Assembly (NCBI GenBank): GCA_964545205.1
Contig: CAZJFH010000013.1
Coordinates: 22,052 to 86,051 of the forward strand
Source of the DNA: CAZJFH01 sp964545205
Lineage (GTDB): Bacteria; Pseudomonadota; Alphaproteobacteria; Rhodospirillales; Magnetospirillaceae
Direction: 5' to 3'
Length of the DNA stretch: 64,000 nt
In this document: in pieces, positions 1 through 8,551 of the stretch
Layout of the letters: the number at the start of each line of letters is the position of its first letter
Position numbering within the stretch: position 1 is the stretch's first letter
Notes under the pieces: model-generated
Told to the model about the DNA's origin: nothing
Databases searched by the model: none
The model's input: the letters and a program-made list of their open reading frames with translations, nothing else
Program-made: the position numbers and the translations under genes

Positions 1-1
1 C

Positions 2-1315
2 CAGGCGAATTTCGACGCCCTCACGGGGCTGCCGAACCGCAATCTCGCCCTCGACCGGCTGGGGCTGGCGCTGGCGCGGGCGCGCCGGCACGGCGACGCG
101 GCGGCGGCGCTGTTCATCGACCTCGACAACTTCAAGACCGTCAACGACACCCTCGGCCATCTGGTCGGCGATCACCTGCTGCGCCTCGCCGCTCAGCGGC
201 TGGTCCACTGCGTGCGCGAGGAGGACACGGTCTCCCGCCTGGGCGGCGACGAGTTCCTGGTCATCCTGCCCGCGCTGCGCGACGGCGCCCGCGCCGAGGC
301 GGTGGCGCGCAAGGTCATCGCCGCCATGGCGCAGCCGTTCACGGTGCATGGTCACGAGCTCTACGTCACCGCCAGCGTCGGCATCACCGTGTTCCCCGCC
401 GACGGCGACACCCCGGCCGAGATCATGCGCAACGCCGATGCGGCGATGTACCTCGCCAAGCAGAAGGGCCGGAACTGCTCGCAGTTCTTCACCGCCCGCC
501 TGAACCAGGAGGCCAACGAGCGGCTGCGCATCGAAAGCCGCCTGCGTCACGTGCTCGAGCGCGACGAGTTGCAGCTCAACTATCAGCCGCTGGTCCATCT
601 CGGCAGCGGCCGGCTGCTGTCGGCGGAGGCGCTGCTGCGCTGGACCAATCCCGATCTCGGCTCGGTGCCGCCGGACCGTTTCATTCCGCTGGCCGAGGAG
701 ACCGACCTGATCATCGACATCGGCCGCTGGGTCATAGAGCGTGCCTGCCGCGACCTGGCCGCCTGGCAGGCCGGGGGGCTGCACGGGCTGCGGATCGCGG
801 TCAACGTGTCCAGCCGCCAGTTCCAGGACGACGGGCTGGTCGAGCTGGTCGCCGCCGTGCTGTCGCGCCACGGCATCGATCCGGCCTGCCTCGAGCTCGA
901 GATCACCGAGCGGCTGCTGCTGCGCAAGGACGCCCGCACCGAGGCGATGATGAAGCGGCTGCGGGAGATCGGCGTGCGGTTCTCGATCGACGACTTCGGC
1001 ACCGGCTATTCCGCCATGTCGTACCTGACCAGCTTCCCGTTCGACGTGCTGAAGATCGATCGCTCCTTCGTGCGCAACGCCGCCCAGTCGGAACAGGACG
1101 CCAAGCTGGCCCAGGCGATGATCGCCATGGCTCACAGTCTGGGGCTGGAAGTGGTGGGCGAGGGCGTCGAGGATGTCGGCGACGTCGATTTCCTGCGCCG
1201 GCACGACTGCGATTTCGCGCAGGGCTACTTCTTCTCCAGGCCGCTGCCCAGCGAGGCCTTCCAGGGCTGGGCGAGACGATTCCAGTCGCCCCCCGGCCCG
1301 ATTGCCGCGCAGTAG
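2..1315 (+). CDS. GGDEF-EAL cyclic-di-GMP signalling protein, 5' truncated by window edge
   Basis: The reading frame is open from base 2, so the start lies outside the window. The visible 437 residues begin in the conserved DALTGLPNR motif that opens a GGDEF domain. The active-site GGDEF motif is intact near codon 81. An EAL domain follows, with AEALLRW, the ITERLLL segment, SIDDFGTGYS, KIDRSFV and the GEGVE stretch, so all of its usual metal and substrate positions appear present. Both synthesis (diguanylate cyclase) and breakdown (phosphodiesterase) of c-di-GMP are therefore possible; which dominates cannot be judged. Any N-terminal sensor domain is off-window. A sigma-54 promoter lies just downstream and belongs to the next gene. 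Confidence 0.93.
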   Translation, partial: QANFDALTGLPNRNLALDRLGLALARARRHGDAAAALFIDLDNFKTVNDTLGHLVGDHLLRLAAQRLVHCVREEDTVSRLGGDEFLVILPALRDGARAEAVARKVIAAMAQPFTVHGHELYVTASVGITVFPADGDTPAEIMRNADAAMYLAKQKGRNCSQFFTARLNQEANERLRIESRLRHVLERDELQLNYQPLVHLGSGRLLSAEALLRWTNPDLGSVPPDRFIPLAEETDLIIDIGRWVIERACRDLAAWQAGGLHGLRIAVNVSSRQFQDDGLVELVAAVLSRHGIDPACLELEITERLLLRKDARTEAMMKRLREIGVRFSIDDFGTGYSAMSYLTSFPFDVLKIDRSFVRNAAQSEQDAKLAQAMIAMAHSLGLEVVGEGVEDVGDVDFLRRHDCDFAQGYFFSRPLPSEAFQGWARRFQSPPGPIAAQ

Positions 1316-1341
1316 ACGGTTTCCGAACGCCGGGACGTCGA

Positions 1342-1357
1342 TCCCTGAATGCGGGAA
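1342..1357. promoter_or_regulatory. Candidate activator-binding palindrome upstream of the 1407 promoter
   Basis: TCCCTG-AATG-CGGGAA fits the TTCCCG-N4-CGGGAA pattern that recurs in front of sigma-54 promoters in this window. Its right half is exact and its left half imperfect. The centre is about 58 bp upstream of the -24 GG. A second degenerate copy (TTTCCG-AACG-CCGGGA) lies at 1320-1335. Confidence 0.5.
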
Positions 1358-1406
1358 ACGGGTCGCGCGCTCCGGCCTGGCCGGCCGGTTTCCGGCGGCC
1401 CGCCGC

Positions 1407-1422
1407 TGGCACGTCGCTTGCT
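1407..1422 (+). promoter_or_regulatory. Sigma-54 promoter (TGGCACGTCGCTTGCT)
   Basis: This is an essentially perfect -24/-12 element: GG and GC are separated by ten bases, with TGGCAC and TTGCT flanks. It lies about 35 bp upstream of the start codon at 1457 and should drive the two unknown genes that follow. Confidence 0.8.
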
Positions 1423-1456
1423 CCGTAGCCGTCGGGTTCAGCGCATGGAGGGCGCG

Positions 1457-1651
1457 ATGACTGACGGACTGGAAATGCTCGAGCACGTCGGCGGGGAAGA
1501 CCAGCGCGGGGCGATGTTGGCGATCATCGCCGAAGCCGGGCATCACGCCGCCGAAACCGTCGAATACGCGCTGCGGGTTCTCGCCGTGCTCGACGATCTC
1601 GACCGGATGCACGAGCGGTCGTGCCGCCACGAGCCGCAGCTCGCGGCCTGA
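1457..1651 (+). CDS. Small protein of unknown function
   Basis: The gene encodes 64 residues. The ATG at 1457 was chosen because GGAGG at 1447-1451 is ideally spaced; an in-frame ATG at 1445 overlaps that ribosome site and is less likely. The protein is soluble and acidic in its N-terminal half, with a helical-looking middle. It has no signal peptide, cysteines or recognisable motif. It is the first gene after a near-perfect sigma-54 promoter and is separated from the 1671 gene by about 20 bp, so the two are probably co-transcribed. I do not recognise the family. Confidence 0.6.
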   Translation: MTDGLEMLEHVGGEDQRGAMLAIIAEAGHHAAETVEYALRVLAVLDDLDRMHERSCRHEPQLAA

Positions 1652-1670
1652 TTTCGCGACGGGGAACGGA

Positions 1671-2492
1671 ATGTCGATCATCGTGCCGCCGAACGACGAT
1701 TTCGGCCAGGGTACCCGCCGCTGCCGCGCCCTGGGCAGCGCCGCCGTCGAGACCTTCGCCCGGCGCCTGATGGCCGCCGCCACCGGCGACGCGATCCGGA
1801 TCGGCGACGTCGAACGCGAGCTGCGCCGGTTCCTCGACGGCGAAGCCGAGGAGATCCAGACCCTGGTCCGCCGCGCCCATGACGGCTGTGCGCGCCACGG
1901 CGCCGAGGCGGCCCCGAAGCACCGGCGCAATCACATCTTCATGCGCGCCCTCGTGCGGCCGCTCGAGCCGCTGATGCGCATGCCCGACGGCCACGGCGTC
2001 ATGCTGTCGCGGCGGTGCATCCTCGGTTTCGGCTACGCGACGACGCGCATCCTCGGGCCGCACCAGTTCACCCACGGCGACTCCACCGCGCGCGAGATCG
2101 CCGCCGATTTTCCGAACGGCGGCGACGGGCTGTTCGACGATGCCCGAATGCGGGCCCTGGTCGAAGCCGCCCTGATCCGCACCGCCACCTGGTTCCACGG
2201 CGATTTCATGCTGCGGCTGCGCGACTTCCTCGACCTGGTGAACGCGCGCCTGTCGCCGGGCGAGGCCGGCCGTTGGGACGAGCACTGGCGCATGGAGCGC
2301 TCGTCGGGGCTGGCCCTTCTCGACGCGCTGTTCCGCGAGCTGCGCCGCGAAATCGCGGCCCACGGCGGCGAGCGCATCGTCGCGGCCCACGGGGCCGAGG
2401 CGCTGACGGCGCTCGAGGAGCTGTTCGCGGGCGTCGACGCGGCGCGGCGGATCATGGACAAGCCCTGGCGCCTGCGTCCGATCGTCATCTGA
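1671..2492 (+). CDS. Conserved-looking protein of unknown function
   Basis: A 273-residue cytoplasmic protein follows the small gene at 1457 in the same probable sigma-54 transcript. It is helical and charged, with no signal peptide or membrane segment, and contains several histidines and a central stretch around FGYATTRILGPHQF. I cannot assign a domain. The start ATG is preceded by GGGGAACGGA, a plausible ribosome site. The gene ends base to base with the convergent gene at 2493. Its place in a sigma-54 unit next to cytochrome genes suggests a role in the same response, but this is inference only. Confidence 0.7.
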   Translation: MSIIVPPNDDFGQGTRRCRALGSAAVETFARRLMAAATGDAIRIGDVERELRRFLDGEAEEIQTLVRRAHDGCARHGAEAAPKHRRNHIFMRALVRPLEPLMRMPDGHGVMLSRRCILGFGYATTRILGPHQFTHGDSTAREIAADFPNGGDGLFDDARMRALVEAALIRTATWFHGDFMLRLRDFLDLVNARLSPGEAGRWDEHWRMERSSGLALLDALFRELRREIAAHGGERIVAAHGAEALTALEELFAGVDAARRIMDKPWRLRPIVI

Positions 2493-3290
2493 TCATTCCG
2501 GAATCGGGAGCCCCATCGTCTGGAGCGCGCGCACCAGGTGTCGCGTCGCCGCCTCCATGCCCCGGATCGCCGCCGCGAAATCTCCGGACGCCGCCGCCTT
2601 CTCGGCTCCGGACCGCGTCCGGGCGCCGTCCTCCTCGAGGGCGGCGACACGCCGGGCGACGCCGTCGGCGCGGCCCTCGGCGATCGCCTGCTGGACCAGC
2701 AGCACGTAGCTGCGATGCCGGTTGACCTCGTACTGGAATTCGTCGGCCGGCGTGGCGAACACCAGGGCCGAGACCACCGACTGGCCGTCGCGGTTGGCCG
2801 TGATCACCGCCTCGATGGCCGCCGCGGCCTCGGCGAGCCGGTCGGCGGCCTCCGGATAGCGGCCGGCGCGCGCCGCGGCGCTGGCCGCGGCCATCAGCGC
2901 GTCGAGCCGGCCCTGATCCAGCGGCGTCGTCGCGTCGCCGCTGCGCATGTCGACGTCGAAGCTGCCGCGGTATTGCGCGATGCGCTCGAGCAGTTCGTTG
3001 TAGCGCCGGCGCTCGGCGTCGGGCGACGCCTCCGGCGGCGGTCGCACCGCCGCGACCAGCCGCATCGCCCGGTCGAGCAGGCGCTCGGCGGCGCCGAGGT
3101 CGCCGGCCGCGGACGCGGCGCGGGCGCCGTCGATCAGGGCGTCGGCCTCCGGCATCGCGGCGGCGCCGCCGCGCGACGCCAGCAGCCGCTCGGCCAGCGC
3201 CTGCTTCTGGGCGAGCATCGTGTCGGCGGCGCCGGCCGGCGGCGTCCCGGCGAGGAGGGCGAGCAGCCAGCAGGCCGCCGGGACGCGCAT
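2493..3290 (-). CDS. Secreted helical protein, paralog of the 24776 gene
   Basis: The 265-residue product starts with a signal peptide (MRVPAACWLLALLAGTPPAG). The rest is alanine-rich and helical, with repeat-like segments. The C-terminal third matches the product at 24776-25645: TPADEFQYEVNRHRSY here against TPKDEYVYEVDRNDSH there, and LVRALQTMGLPIPE against LIKAMRMTGLYIPG at the very end. Both genes sit beside c-type cytochromes. The start at 3290 overlaps the stop region of the upstream diheme cytochrome gene, so the two are translationally coupled. I know no named family; a periplasmic partner or scaffold for cytochromes is a guess from context. Confidence 0.75.
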   Translation of the reverse strand: MRVPAACWLLALLAGTPPAGAADTMLAQKQALAERLLASRGGAAAMPEADALIDGARAASAAGDLGAAERLLDRAMRLVAAVRPPPEASPDAERRRYNELLERIAQYRGSFDVDMRSGDATTPLDQGRLDALMAAASAAARAGRYPEAADRLAEAAAAIEAVITANRDGQSVVSALVFATPADEFQYEVNRHRSYVLLVQQAIAEGRADGVARRVAALEEDGARTRSGAEKAAASGDFAAAIRGMEAATRHLVRALQTMGLPIPE

Positions 3291-3292
3291 CC

Positions 3293-4420
3293 TCACGGCC
3301 CGGCTCCGTCGATCGGGCGCAGCACGCCGACCGGCAGCGGCGGCGCCGCCGGGCTGATGCTGTGGAGATACGACAGCAGGTCGGCGCGCAGGGCGGCGTC
3401 GGTCACGCCGGCGAACTCCATCCTGGTGCCCGGCGCGAAGGTCTGCGGATCGGCCAGGTACTGGTCCAGCCACTCGATCAGCCAGGCGCCTTCCAGGCTG
3501 CGCAGGGTGATGGAGTAGTCGAAGCCCTCGGCGCCGCCGATGTCGCGGTTCACGATGCCGCTCAGATTGGGGCCGATGCGGTGACCGTCGGCCGGAGACA
3601 GCCCGTGGCAGACGGCGCAGGCCTTGGCGACGGCGCGACCGCGCTCGGGATCGGCGTCGTGGAGGCGGGTGGCGAGATCGGCCGGCGGCGCCGCGGCGGT
3701 CCGATGTTCGGGTTCGGGCTGGGGCTCCGGCTCCGGCTCCGGTTCGGGCGCGGTCGCCGCCGCGGTCGCCGCTTCGGGTTCGGCGACCGGCGCCGGTTCC
3801 GGTGCGGGCGTTTCGGCCGGCGCGGCGGCGACGGCGTCCTCAACCGGCCGCGGGTCGGCGAGGCTGGCCAGGAACGCGATCAGGTCCGCCCGCTCCTGGG
3901 GATCCGCCATGCCGGCGAACGGCATCTTGGTCCCGGGGACGAACTCGGCCGGCTTGAGCAGGAACGCGTCGAGCGCCGCCGCCGACCAGGTTCCCTCGAG
4001 CGCGCCCATCGGCGCGGAATAGGTGTAGCCCGGCGCCGCGCCGATCGGCGCGCCGACCATGCCGTAGAGGTTCGGCCCGACGCGGTGGCCGTCGTGCTTG
4101 CCGAAGGAGTGGCACATCTTGCACTTGGCGATCACGCGCTCGCCGCGGCCGATGTCGCCGGCCGGAAGTTCGGCGACGATCGCCGACGCCGCAGGCGCCG
4201 CCGCGGGCGTGGCGGGCTCGGGCACGGGCGCGGCGGCCACTTCTGGCGCCGCTGCGGGCGCGCGGGTCGCGGCCGTCGGCTTGACGGCCGCGACGGCCTG
4301 GCGGACCGGATGGCGCGCCTGGAACTCCCGCAACCAGATTTCCGCAAAGTCGTCGACGGCCTGCACGAGTCCCACGGCCGCGACCGCGGCGACGATCATC
4401 TGTGGGTATTTCCCGGTCAC
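3293..4420 (-). CDS. Membrane-anchored diheme cytochrome c (two CycM-like domains)
   Basis: The product has about 375 residues. A GTG start at 4420 is chosen because AGGAG lies nine bases upstream; an in-frame ATG at 4399 is the alternative. A hydrophobic N-terminal segment (QMIVAAVAAVGLVQAV) is probably an uncleaved anchor. Two class I cytochrome c domains follow, with heme sites CKMCH and CAVCH and likely methionine ligands in PGTKMPF and PGTRMEF. They are joined by a Pro/Glu-rich linker. This is the domain type of alphaproteobacterial membrane cytochrome c552, duplicated, so it should carry electrons along the periplasmic face. A sigma-54 promoter lies at 4462-4477. Confidence 0.88.
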   Translation of the reverse strand: MTGKYPQMIVAAVAAVGLVQAVDDFAEIWLREFQARHPVRQAVAAVKPTAATRAPAAAPEVAAAPVPEPATPAAAPAASAIVAELPAGDIGRGERVIAKCKMCHSFGKHDGHRVGPNLYGMVGAPIGAAPGYTYSAPMGALEGTWSAAALDAFLLKPAEFVPGTKMPFAGMADPQERADLIAFLASLADPRPVEDAVAAAPAETPAPEPAPVAEPEAATAAATAPEPEPEPEPQPEPEHRTAAAPPADLATRLHDADPERGRAVAKACAVCHGLSPADGHRIGPNLSGIVNRDIGGAEGFDYSITLRSLEGAWLIEWLDQYLADPQTFAPGTRMEFAGVTDAALRADLLSYLHSISPAAPPLPVGVLRPIDGAGP

Positions 4421-4461
4421 GGCAATGCTCTCCTGCTCGGCGGGTTCGAATGTCGGACGGG

Positions 4462-4477
4462 AGCAAGAAGCATGCCG
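4462..4477 (-). promoter_or_regulatory. Sigma-54 promoter (CGGCATGCTTCTTGCT)
   Basis: On the minus strand the GG-N10-GC spacing is exact, with TTGCT at -12. It lies about 40 bp upstream of the GTG at 4420 and should drive the diheme cytochrome and the 2493 gene. Confidence 0.75.
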
Positions 4478-4518
4478 TTCCGAAAGCGGGGAAAAGTGGT
4501 CGCCTCGCCGGTCCGCCA

Positions 4519-4534
4519 TTCCCGAAGTTGCGAA
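4519..4534. promoter_or_regulatory. Candidate activator-binding palindrome
   Basis: TTCCCG-AAGT-TGCGAA has an exact left half and a partial right half. It is centred about 50 bp upstream of the -24 element of the promoter at 4462. Confidence 0.45.
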
Positions 4535-4919
4535 GGCCGGCCCCGCGGATGACACGCCTGTCCGTCCGGGAGGGGATGCCGTCAATTCCGGGAAAGGGAG
4601 CAGGCCGCGGAAGTAGGAGAGGGCAGACTCTTCCGCGGCCTGCGGCCGGCTAGGGGGTAACCGGCTTTTTCGGCGCTCTTTGGCGGACAACCGACTTGCC
4701 CGGCCGCGCGCGCTGGTTTACCGATATCGAGACTTGGCGGCCGGTTTTCTGGGGAAAAGCCGCCGTCGCCTTCGGCTCCAGCGCTATCCGCAAGAAGCGT
4801 GCCAGCAACTCGGCGGCGACACATCGCGAAATCGAAGGCTCGGCACGTCGGCATCCCGGCGCGCCGCCCAGGCCCCACGTGGCATGGTTGTTGAAAGTGT
4901 CGACGGCGAGGAGATTGCT

Positions 4920-7055
4920 GTGGCGGCATTGGCGGAACAGGGCGGGCGTAAGCGACGAGGTCGGCCGATCGCGGCCGTCCTGCGCGCGTTCGCCGGCGGC
5001 TTGGTGGTGATGATGCTGGTCATGGCCGCGGTGGCGATGATCGATTCCGCCGAGCGCGACGGCCACCGCGTGCAGCGCCGTGCCGACGCGATGCTGTACG
5101 CCAGCGTCGTGCGCGCCAAGCTCGAAGGCACCGTCCAGCAGCGGCTGCGCATCGCCTATGGCCTCGCGGCCTTCGCCCGCAGCCAGTTCGACGAGTTGCC
5201 GGCCAATTTCTACAAATTCGCCGAAGCCCTGATGCAGTCCGGCGTGTCCGGCATCCGCAGCCTGCAGCTCGCGCCGGACGCGGTGGTGCGCTACGTCTAT
5301 CCCTATACCGGCAACGAGAAGGCGATGGGCCACGACCTGCTGTCCGATCCCAACCGCCGCGACGCCGTGCGGAAGGCCATCGAGCAGCGGCTGTTCGTGG
5401 TCGCCGGGCCGTTCGACCTCATCCAGGGCGGCAAGGGCCTGGTGGCGCGGCTGCCGATCTACCGCACCACCGACGTCGGCGAGACGTTCTGGGGCTTCGC
5501 CACCGTGGTGATGGATGCCGAGCCGCTGTTCGAGGCCGCCAACCTGCCGACCAGCCCGGAGGCCTTCTATCAGGTCGCGGTGCGCGGAACCGACGGACTG
5601 GGCGAGCGCGGCGGCGTGTTCTTCGGCGATGCCGGGCTGTTCGCGCAGGATCCCGTGGTGCTGGACGTCGCCCTGCCCAGCGGCCGCTGGCAGGTCGCCG
5701 TGGTGCCGCACGGCGGCTGGGGCAGCGTCGCGCCGTCGACCGGATACACCTGGGCGATCGGCACCACGCTGTCGCTGGTCGCCGGATTGCTGACCATGCT
5801 GCTGCTGCTGGCGCCCGAGGCGCTGCGCCGCCAGGTCGCCCGCGCGACCGTGGCCTTGCGCGAGAGCGAGGAGCAGTTCCGCCGCGTCTCCGAATCCGCC
5901 ACCGACGCCATCGTCTCGATCGATGCCGAGGGCCGCGTGGTGTTCTGGAACCGCGCCGCCGAGGCCAATTTCGGCTACACCTCCGCCGAGGTGATCGGCA
6001 AGCCGGTCTCGATGCTGATGCCGCCGCGCTTCCGCAGCCAGCACGACGAGGGCTTCGCCCGGGTGATCGCGGGCGAGAGGCCGCGCCGCGCCGGCTCGAC
6101 CTTCGAGGTGACCGGGCTGCACAAGAACGGCTCCGAGTTTCCCATCGAGCTTTCGAACGCGGTGTGGTCGGCCGGCGGCGTCACCTATGTCACCGCCATC
6201 ATCCGCAACATCTCCGAGCGCCGGCGCGCCGAGCGCGAGCAGGCGCAATTGCGCGAGCGCTTCCACCAGGTTCAGCGCATGGAGGCGATCGGCACGCTCG
6301 CCAGCGGCGCGGCGCACGAGTTCAACAACATCCTGAACGCCATCATGGCGCACGCCGACAGCGCCGCCATGAATCTGTCGCCGCAGGATCCGGCCGCGCA
6401 GGCGGTGGCCGAGATCCAGGAGGGCGCCTGGCGCGCCGCCGACATCGTGCGACGCCTGCTGGTGTTCGGCGAGCGCGAGGCCGACGCCGTCGCGCCGGTC
6501 TCGCTGTCCCGGGTCGTGGAGGACACGATCGCCGATCTGCGCCGCGCCGTGCCGCCCTGGGTGAGTTTGGACGTCGCGGTGCCCGACGGCGCCGCCACCG
6601 ACGTGGCCTGCGATTCGGCGCAGCTCGCCCAGGTGGTGACCAGCCTGTGCGTCAACGCCCTGCAGGCCACCGAGGGCGGCGCCACCCGGATCGGCGTCGA
6701 AGTCGCGCGCTGGGACGAGCTCGTCTGCCCGCTGCCGGCCACCGGCGGCGAGGCGCAGCTCGAGCTCGGACATCTGGCCCGCTGGCCGGCGGTGGCGCTG
6801 ACCGTCGCCGACGACGGCTGCGGCATGACCCAGGCGGTGCTGTCGCGGGCGTTCGAGCCGTTCTTCACCACCCGAAAGGTCGGCTCCGGTTCCGGCCTCG
6901 GCCTCGCCGTCGTCCACGGCGTCGTCCAGCGCTGCGGCGGCGCGGTCGCCGTGCGTTCGGGTCCGCAGCAGGGAACGACCGTGACCATCCTGTTTCCGGC
7001 CGCGGAGGTCGAACCGGACAGGCCATCCGAAATCGTGGCGGACGCTACGATCTGA
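4920..7055 (+). CDS. CHASE-PAS sensor histidine kinase (orphan)
   Basis: The GTG at 4920 is taken as the start because GAGGAG sits at 4908-4913; an ATG at 4884 in the same frame is possible but has no ribosome site. The product has about 711 residues. An N-terminal membrane helix (GGLVVMMLVMAAVAMI) is followed by a CHASE sensor domain, recognised by GIRSLQLAPDA, YPYTGNEKAMGHDLL and VAGPFDLIQGGKG. A second membrane helix, a PAS domain, an H-box (LASGAAHEFNNILNA) and a HATPase domain with FFTTRKVGSGSGLGL complete it. No receiver gene is adjacent. CHASE domains bind small extracellular ligands. The gene lies between two cytochrome/iron operons. Confidence 0.88.
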   Translation: MAALAEQGGRKRRGRPIAAVLRAFAGGLVVMMLVMAAVAMIDSAERDGHRVQRRADAMLYASVVRAKLEGTVQQRLRIAYGLAAFARSQFDELPANFYKFAEALMQSGVSGIRSLQLAPDAVVRYVYPYTGNEKAMGHDLLSDPNRRDAVRKAIEQRLFVVAGPFDLIQGGKGLVARLPIYRTTDVGETFWGFATVVMDAEPLFEAANLPTSPEAFYQVAVRGTDGLGERGGVFFGDAGLFAQDPVVLDVALPSGRWQVAVVPHGGWGSVAPSTGYTWAIGTTLSLVAGLLTMLLLLAPEALRRQVARATVALRESEEQFRRVSESATDAIVSIDAEGRVVFWNRAAEANFGYTSAEVIGKPVSMLMPPRFRSQHDEGFARVIAGERPRRAGSTFEVTGLHKNGSEFPIELSNAVWSAGGVTYVTAIIRNISERRRAEREQAQLRERFHQVQRMEAIGTLASGAAHEFNNILNAIMAHADSAAMNLSPQDPAAQAVAEIQEGAWRAADIVRRLLVFGEREADAVAPVSLSRVVEDTIADLRRAVPPWVSLDVAVPDGAATDVACDSAQLAQVVTSLCVNALQATEGGATRIGVEVARWDELVCPLPATGGEAQLELGHLARWPAVALTVADDGCGMTQAVLSRAFEPFFTTRKVGSGSGLGLAVVHGVVQRCGGAVAVRSGPQQGTTVTILFPAAEVEPDRPSEIVADATI

Positions 7056-7065
7056 GCCGGCGTTC

Positions 7066-7081
7066 TGGCCCGGCTATTGCG
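7066..7081 (+). promoter_or_regulatory. Sigma-54 promoter (TGGCCCGGCTATTGCG)
   Basis: GG-N10-GC spacing is exact with TTGC at -12. It is about 47 bp upstream of the ATG at 7128. No clear TTCCCG-N4-CGGGAA palindrome was found above it, so its activator is less certain than for the others. Confidence 0.65.
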
Positions 7082-7127
7082 TAGCAGGGGGCATGTTCCT
7101 TTTGTTTCTCACGAATGGGAAACGGCC

Positions 7128-8519
7128 ATGACCACCTGCCAAGCCCCGATCCGCCGCCCGGCGACACCGCTCGAGCGCTTCTTCGTCCGACACCGGGACC
7201 GTCTCGTCTGGGTGCACGCGGCGATGTTCGTGCTGTTCCTGGGACTGATCCTGGGGCCGCTGCTGCTGCCCGAGCCGCCCAGCAGCGCCGGGCCGTTCGA
7301 TCATCTGACCACCTTCGCCAACTACGTCCTGTGGGGATTGTGGTTCCCGCTGGTCTTCCTGTCGGTGATCGCCACCGGCCGGTCGTGGTGCGGCCTGCTG
7401 TGTCCGATGGGCGCCGCCGCCGAATGGGGCAACCGCTTCGGCCCGCAGCGCGGCATTCCGGCCTGGCTGCGCTGGGAAGGCACGCCGATCGTCAGCTTCC
7501 TGATCATCACCGTGCTCGGCCAGACGGTCGGCGTGCGCGACCATCCCGAAGCGGTCGCCGGCGTGTTCGGCGGCACCATGCTGGCCGCCTTCGTCACCGG
7601 CGTGATCTACGGCCGCCGCCGCCGCGCCTGGTGCCGGCACGCCTGCCCGATCGGGCTGCTGCTCGGGGTGTTCTCGCGGCTCGGCGCCGTCGAGTTCGCG
7701 CCGGCGCGCCGTCTGGACGGCGGCGACGCCTACACCGAGAAGGGCGTCTGCCCGACGATGATCGACATCGCGCGCAAGACCGAATCGCGCCACTGCATCG
7801 AATGCTTCCGCTGCGTTAATCCCGAGGCCAAGGGCGGCCTGCGGGTACGCCTGCGCCGGCCGGGGCAGGAGGTCGAGAACATCCGCGACCATCACGGCAA
7901 CGCCGTCGAGGTTTGGTTCCTGTTCCTCGCCACCGGCATCGCGCTGGGCGGGTTCCTGTGGATGATCCTGCCGATCTGGCAGGAGTGGCGCCAGATGGTC
8001 GGCGAATGGGCGATCGAGCGCGGCTGGTTCTGGATCGGCGAGAGCGGCCCCGCCTGGCTGATGAGCGTGCATCCCGAGCGCCGCGAGGTGTTCGTGTGGC
8101 TCGACTTCCTGCTGATCGTCGGCTTCATGGTCGGGTTCATGGCGGCGATGACCGCCGTGCTGGCGGCCACCACCGTGGTGGCGGCATGGGTTTCCGGCCG
8201 GGTCGGCGGCTATTCGACGCTTAAGCAGCGCTTCATCGAACTGGGCTATCAGTATGCGCCGGTGGCGATGGTGTCGCTTGTGGTCGGGCTCGGCTACGCG
8301 CTGTTCGAGCCGCTGCGTCCGCTCGGGCTCGGCTGGGCGATCCCCTTCGCCAAGGGCGCGCTGTTCGTCGCCGGCCTGCTGTGGAGCGTGCATCTGGGCA
8401 ACCGCATCCTCGCCAACCAGGGCGTCGCCGCCGCCCGGCGCTGGTTGCCGCTGCTGCCCGGCTTCGCCGGCAGCCTGGCGATCGGCGCCGCCTGGTGGCC
8501 GGCCATCTTCGGACTTTGA
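7128..8519 (+). CDS. Membrane polyferredoxin-like 4Fe-4S protein (NapH/FtrD type)
   Basis: The 463-residue product has multiple membrane helices and two characteristic cysteine clusters at helix ends, WCGLLCPMG and WCRHACPIG. A third cysteine group in a soluble loop (CPTMID ... CIECFRCVNP) fits the NapH, NosR and FtrD polyferredoxin group, which passes electrons across the membrane to periplasmic partners. The next gene encodes a P19-like periplasmic iron protein, the partner expected for FtrD in FtrABCD iron uptake. No Ftr1 permease or cupredoxin gene is present here. The ATG at 7128 is preceded by a weak GGGAAA ribosome site. A sigma-54 promoter lies at 7066. Confidence 0.82.
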   Translation: MTTCQAPIRRPATPLERFFVRHRDRLVWVHAAMFVLFLGLILGPLLLPEPPSSAGPFDHLTTFANYVLWGLWFPLVFLSVIATGRSWCGLLCPMGAAAEWGNRFGPQRGIPAWLRWEGTPIVSFLIITVLGQTVGVRDHPEAVAGVFGGTMLAAFVTGVIYGRRRRAWCRHACPIGLLLGVFSRLGAVEFAPARRLDGGDAYTEKGVCPTMIDIARKTESRHCIECFRCVNPEAKGGLRVRLRRPGQEVENIRDHHGNAVEVWFLFLATGIALGGFLWMILPIWQEWRQMVGEWAIERGWFWIGESGPAWLMSVHPERREVFVWLDFLLIVGFMVGFMAAMTAVLAATTVVAAWVSGRVGGYSTLKQRFIELGYQYAPVAMVSLVVGLGYALFEPLRPLGLGWAIPFAKGALFVAGLLWSVHLGNRILANQGVAAARRWLPLLPGFAGSLAIGAAWWPAIFGL

Positions 8520-8551
8520 CAACACGTCTTGCCATCGAAAGGAGCCATTCG

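Larger units (their letters stand above)
4421..4919. other. Divergent regulatory region between diheme cytochrome and CHASE kinase
   Basis: About 500 bp contain no convincing gene. The left half holds the minus-strand sigma-54 promoter (4462-4477), the palindrome at 4519-4534, a TTCCGA-AAGC-GGGGAA element at 4478-4493 and TTCCGGGAA at 4586-4594. The right half reads open in the frame of the kinase gene, but its composition does not look like protein. No terminator was seen. Confidence 0.5.

Noticed and set aside
3715..3760. GGCTCC/GGTTCG-type repeats
   Set aside because: They encode the Glu-Pro linker between the two heme domains of the diheme cytochrome.
4880..4895. TGGCATGGTTGTTGAA as a sigma-54 promoter for the CHASE kinase
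   Set aside because: The nearly invariant GC at -12 is GA. It is otherwise well placed before the GTG at 4920, so it is noted but not called.
4650..6917. A 755-codon open frame antisense to the CHASE kinase
   Set aside because: Shadow frame with low-complexity content; the sense strand has clear CHASE, PAS and kinase motifs.
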